Source: Tubulanus polymorphus (Eukaryota; Nemertea; Palaeonemertea; Tubulaniformes; Tubulanidae). Taken from it: 64,000 bases of DNA. The DNA lies in contig NC_134025.1 in NCBI RefSeq assembly GCF_964204645.1, forward strand, positions 682,001 to 746,000, given 5' to 3'. Below the pieces are notes generated by a model, which was not told where the DNA came from, made no database searches, and saw only the letters and a list, made by a program, of their open reading frames with translations. Below, one piece after another: positions 63,879-64,000 of this stretch. Within the stretch, counting starts at the first letter, position 1, and each line of letters starts with the position of its first letter. The position numbers and the translations under genes were made by a program.

Positions 63879-64000
63879 GTTTGAAATTCGAGTTATCAGT
63901 CAGAATTTGACATTTGAAATGAACTGATTTTATTTCTAGATTTGAAGTTATGTATCTTACAGCTGTTGAACATGCACAGTTCTTCCTGACTCTAGAATTA

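Overview
This is a window of animal nuclear DNA: AT-rich, with spliced genes (GT..AG introns, mostly 80-500 bases, some longer), small MITE-like inverted-repeat elements, tRNA-derived SINE-like pieces and many minisatellites. The gene content (MED6, a galaxin-like secreted protein, FMRFamide-receptor-like GPCRs, INAFM proteins, an SLC3 heavy chain, an SLC16 transporter, ABHD12, FAM32A, a YccV/HspQ-domain protein) fits a marine invertebrate, most likely a spiralian (mollusc, annelid, brachiopod or relative). That placement is an inference. Exon structures were assembled by eye from splice consensus, reading phase and family similarity.

Left part (0.7-16.7 kb): MED6 on the minus strand (8 exons, 244 codons); a nine-exon galaxin-like gene on the plus strand with a signal peptide, 24 Cys-Cys pairs and a C-terminal hydrophobic tail, its introns carrying three unrelated tandem repeats; then two tandem intronless class A GPCR genes.

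Middle (19-39 kb): three single-exon INAFM paralogues on the minus strand, with a six-exon gene between the second and third that encodes a C2H2-like zinc finger plus long Arg/Gly/Asp/Trp repeats; an SLC3A2/4F2hc-like heavy chain (+); an SLC16 monocarboxylate-transporter-like MFS protein (-); ABHD12 (+, 11 exons, full catalytic triad), in which the exon 5 donor boundary, including the nucleophile-elbow codons, has been amplified into a tandem array in the intron; FAM32A (-).

Right part (40-64 kb): a YccV-domain gene (+) with two equal-length, homologous, phase-incompatible internal exons (predicted mutually exclusive) and two equal-length homologous terminal exons, the first preceded by a minisatellite that repeats its own splice acceptor; a third intact GPCR and a GPCR fragment (-); and from 47 kb to the right edge a row of 13 short ATG-starting exons on the plus strand, every one ending at a splice donor in the same phase (2). 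These look like alternative first exons of one large gene whose common body lies beyond the window. That array and the doubly duplicated YccV gene are the most unusual things here.

Most very long uninterrupted ORFs (poly-Gly-Arg, poly-Gln, Pro/Leu-rich repeats) are products of simple or tandem repeats and are not called as genes.
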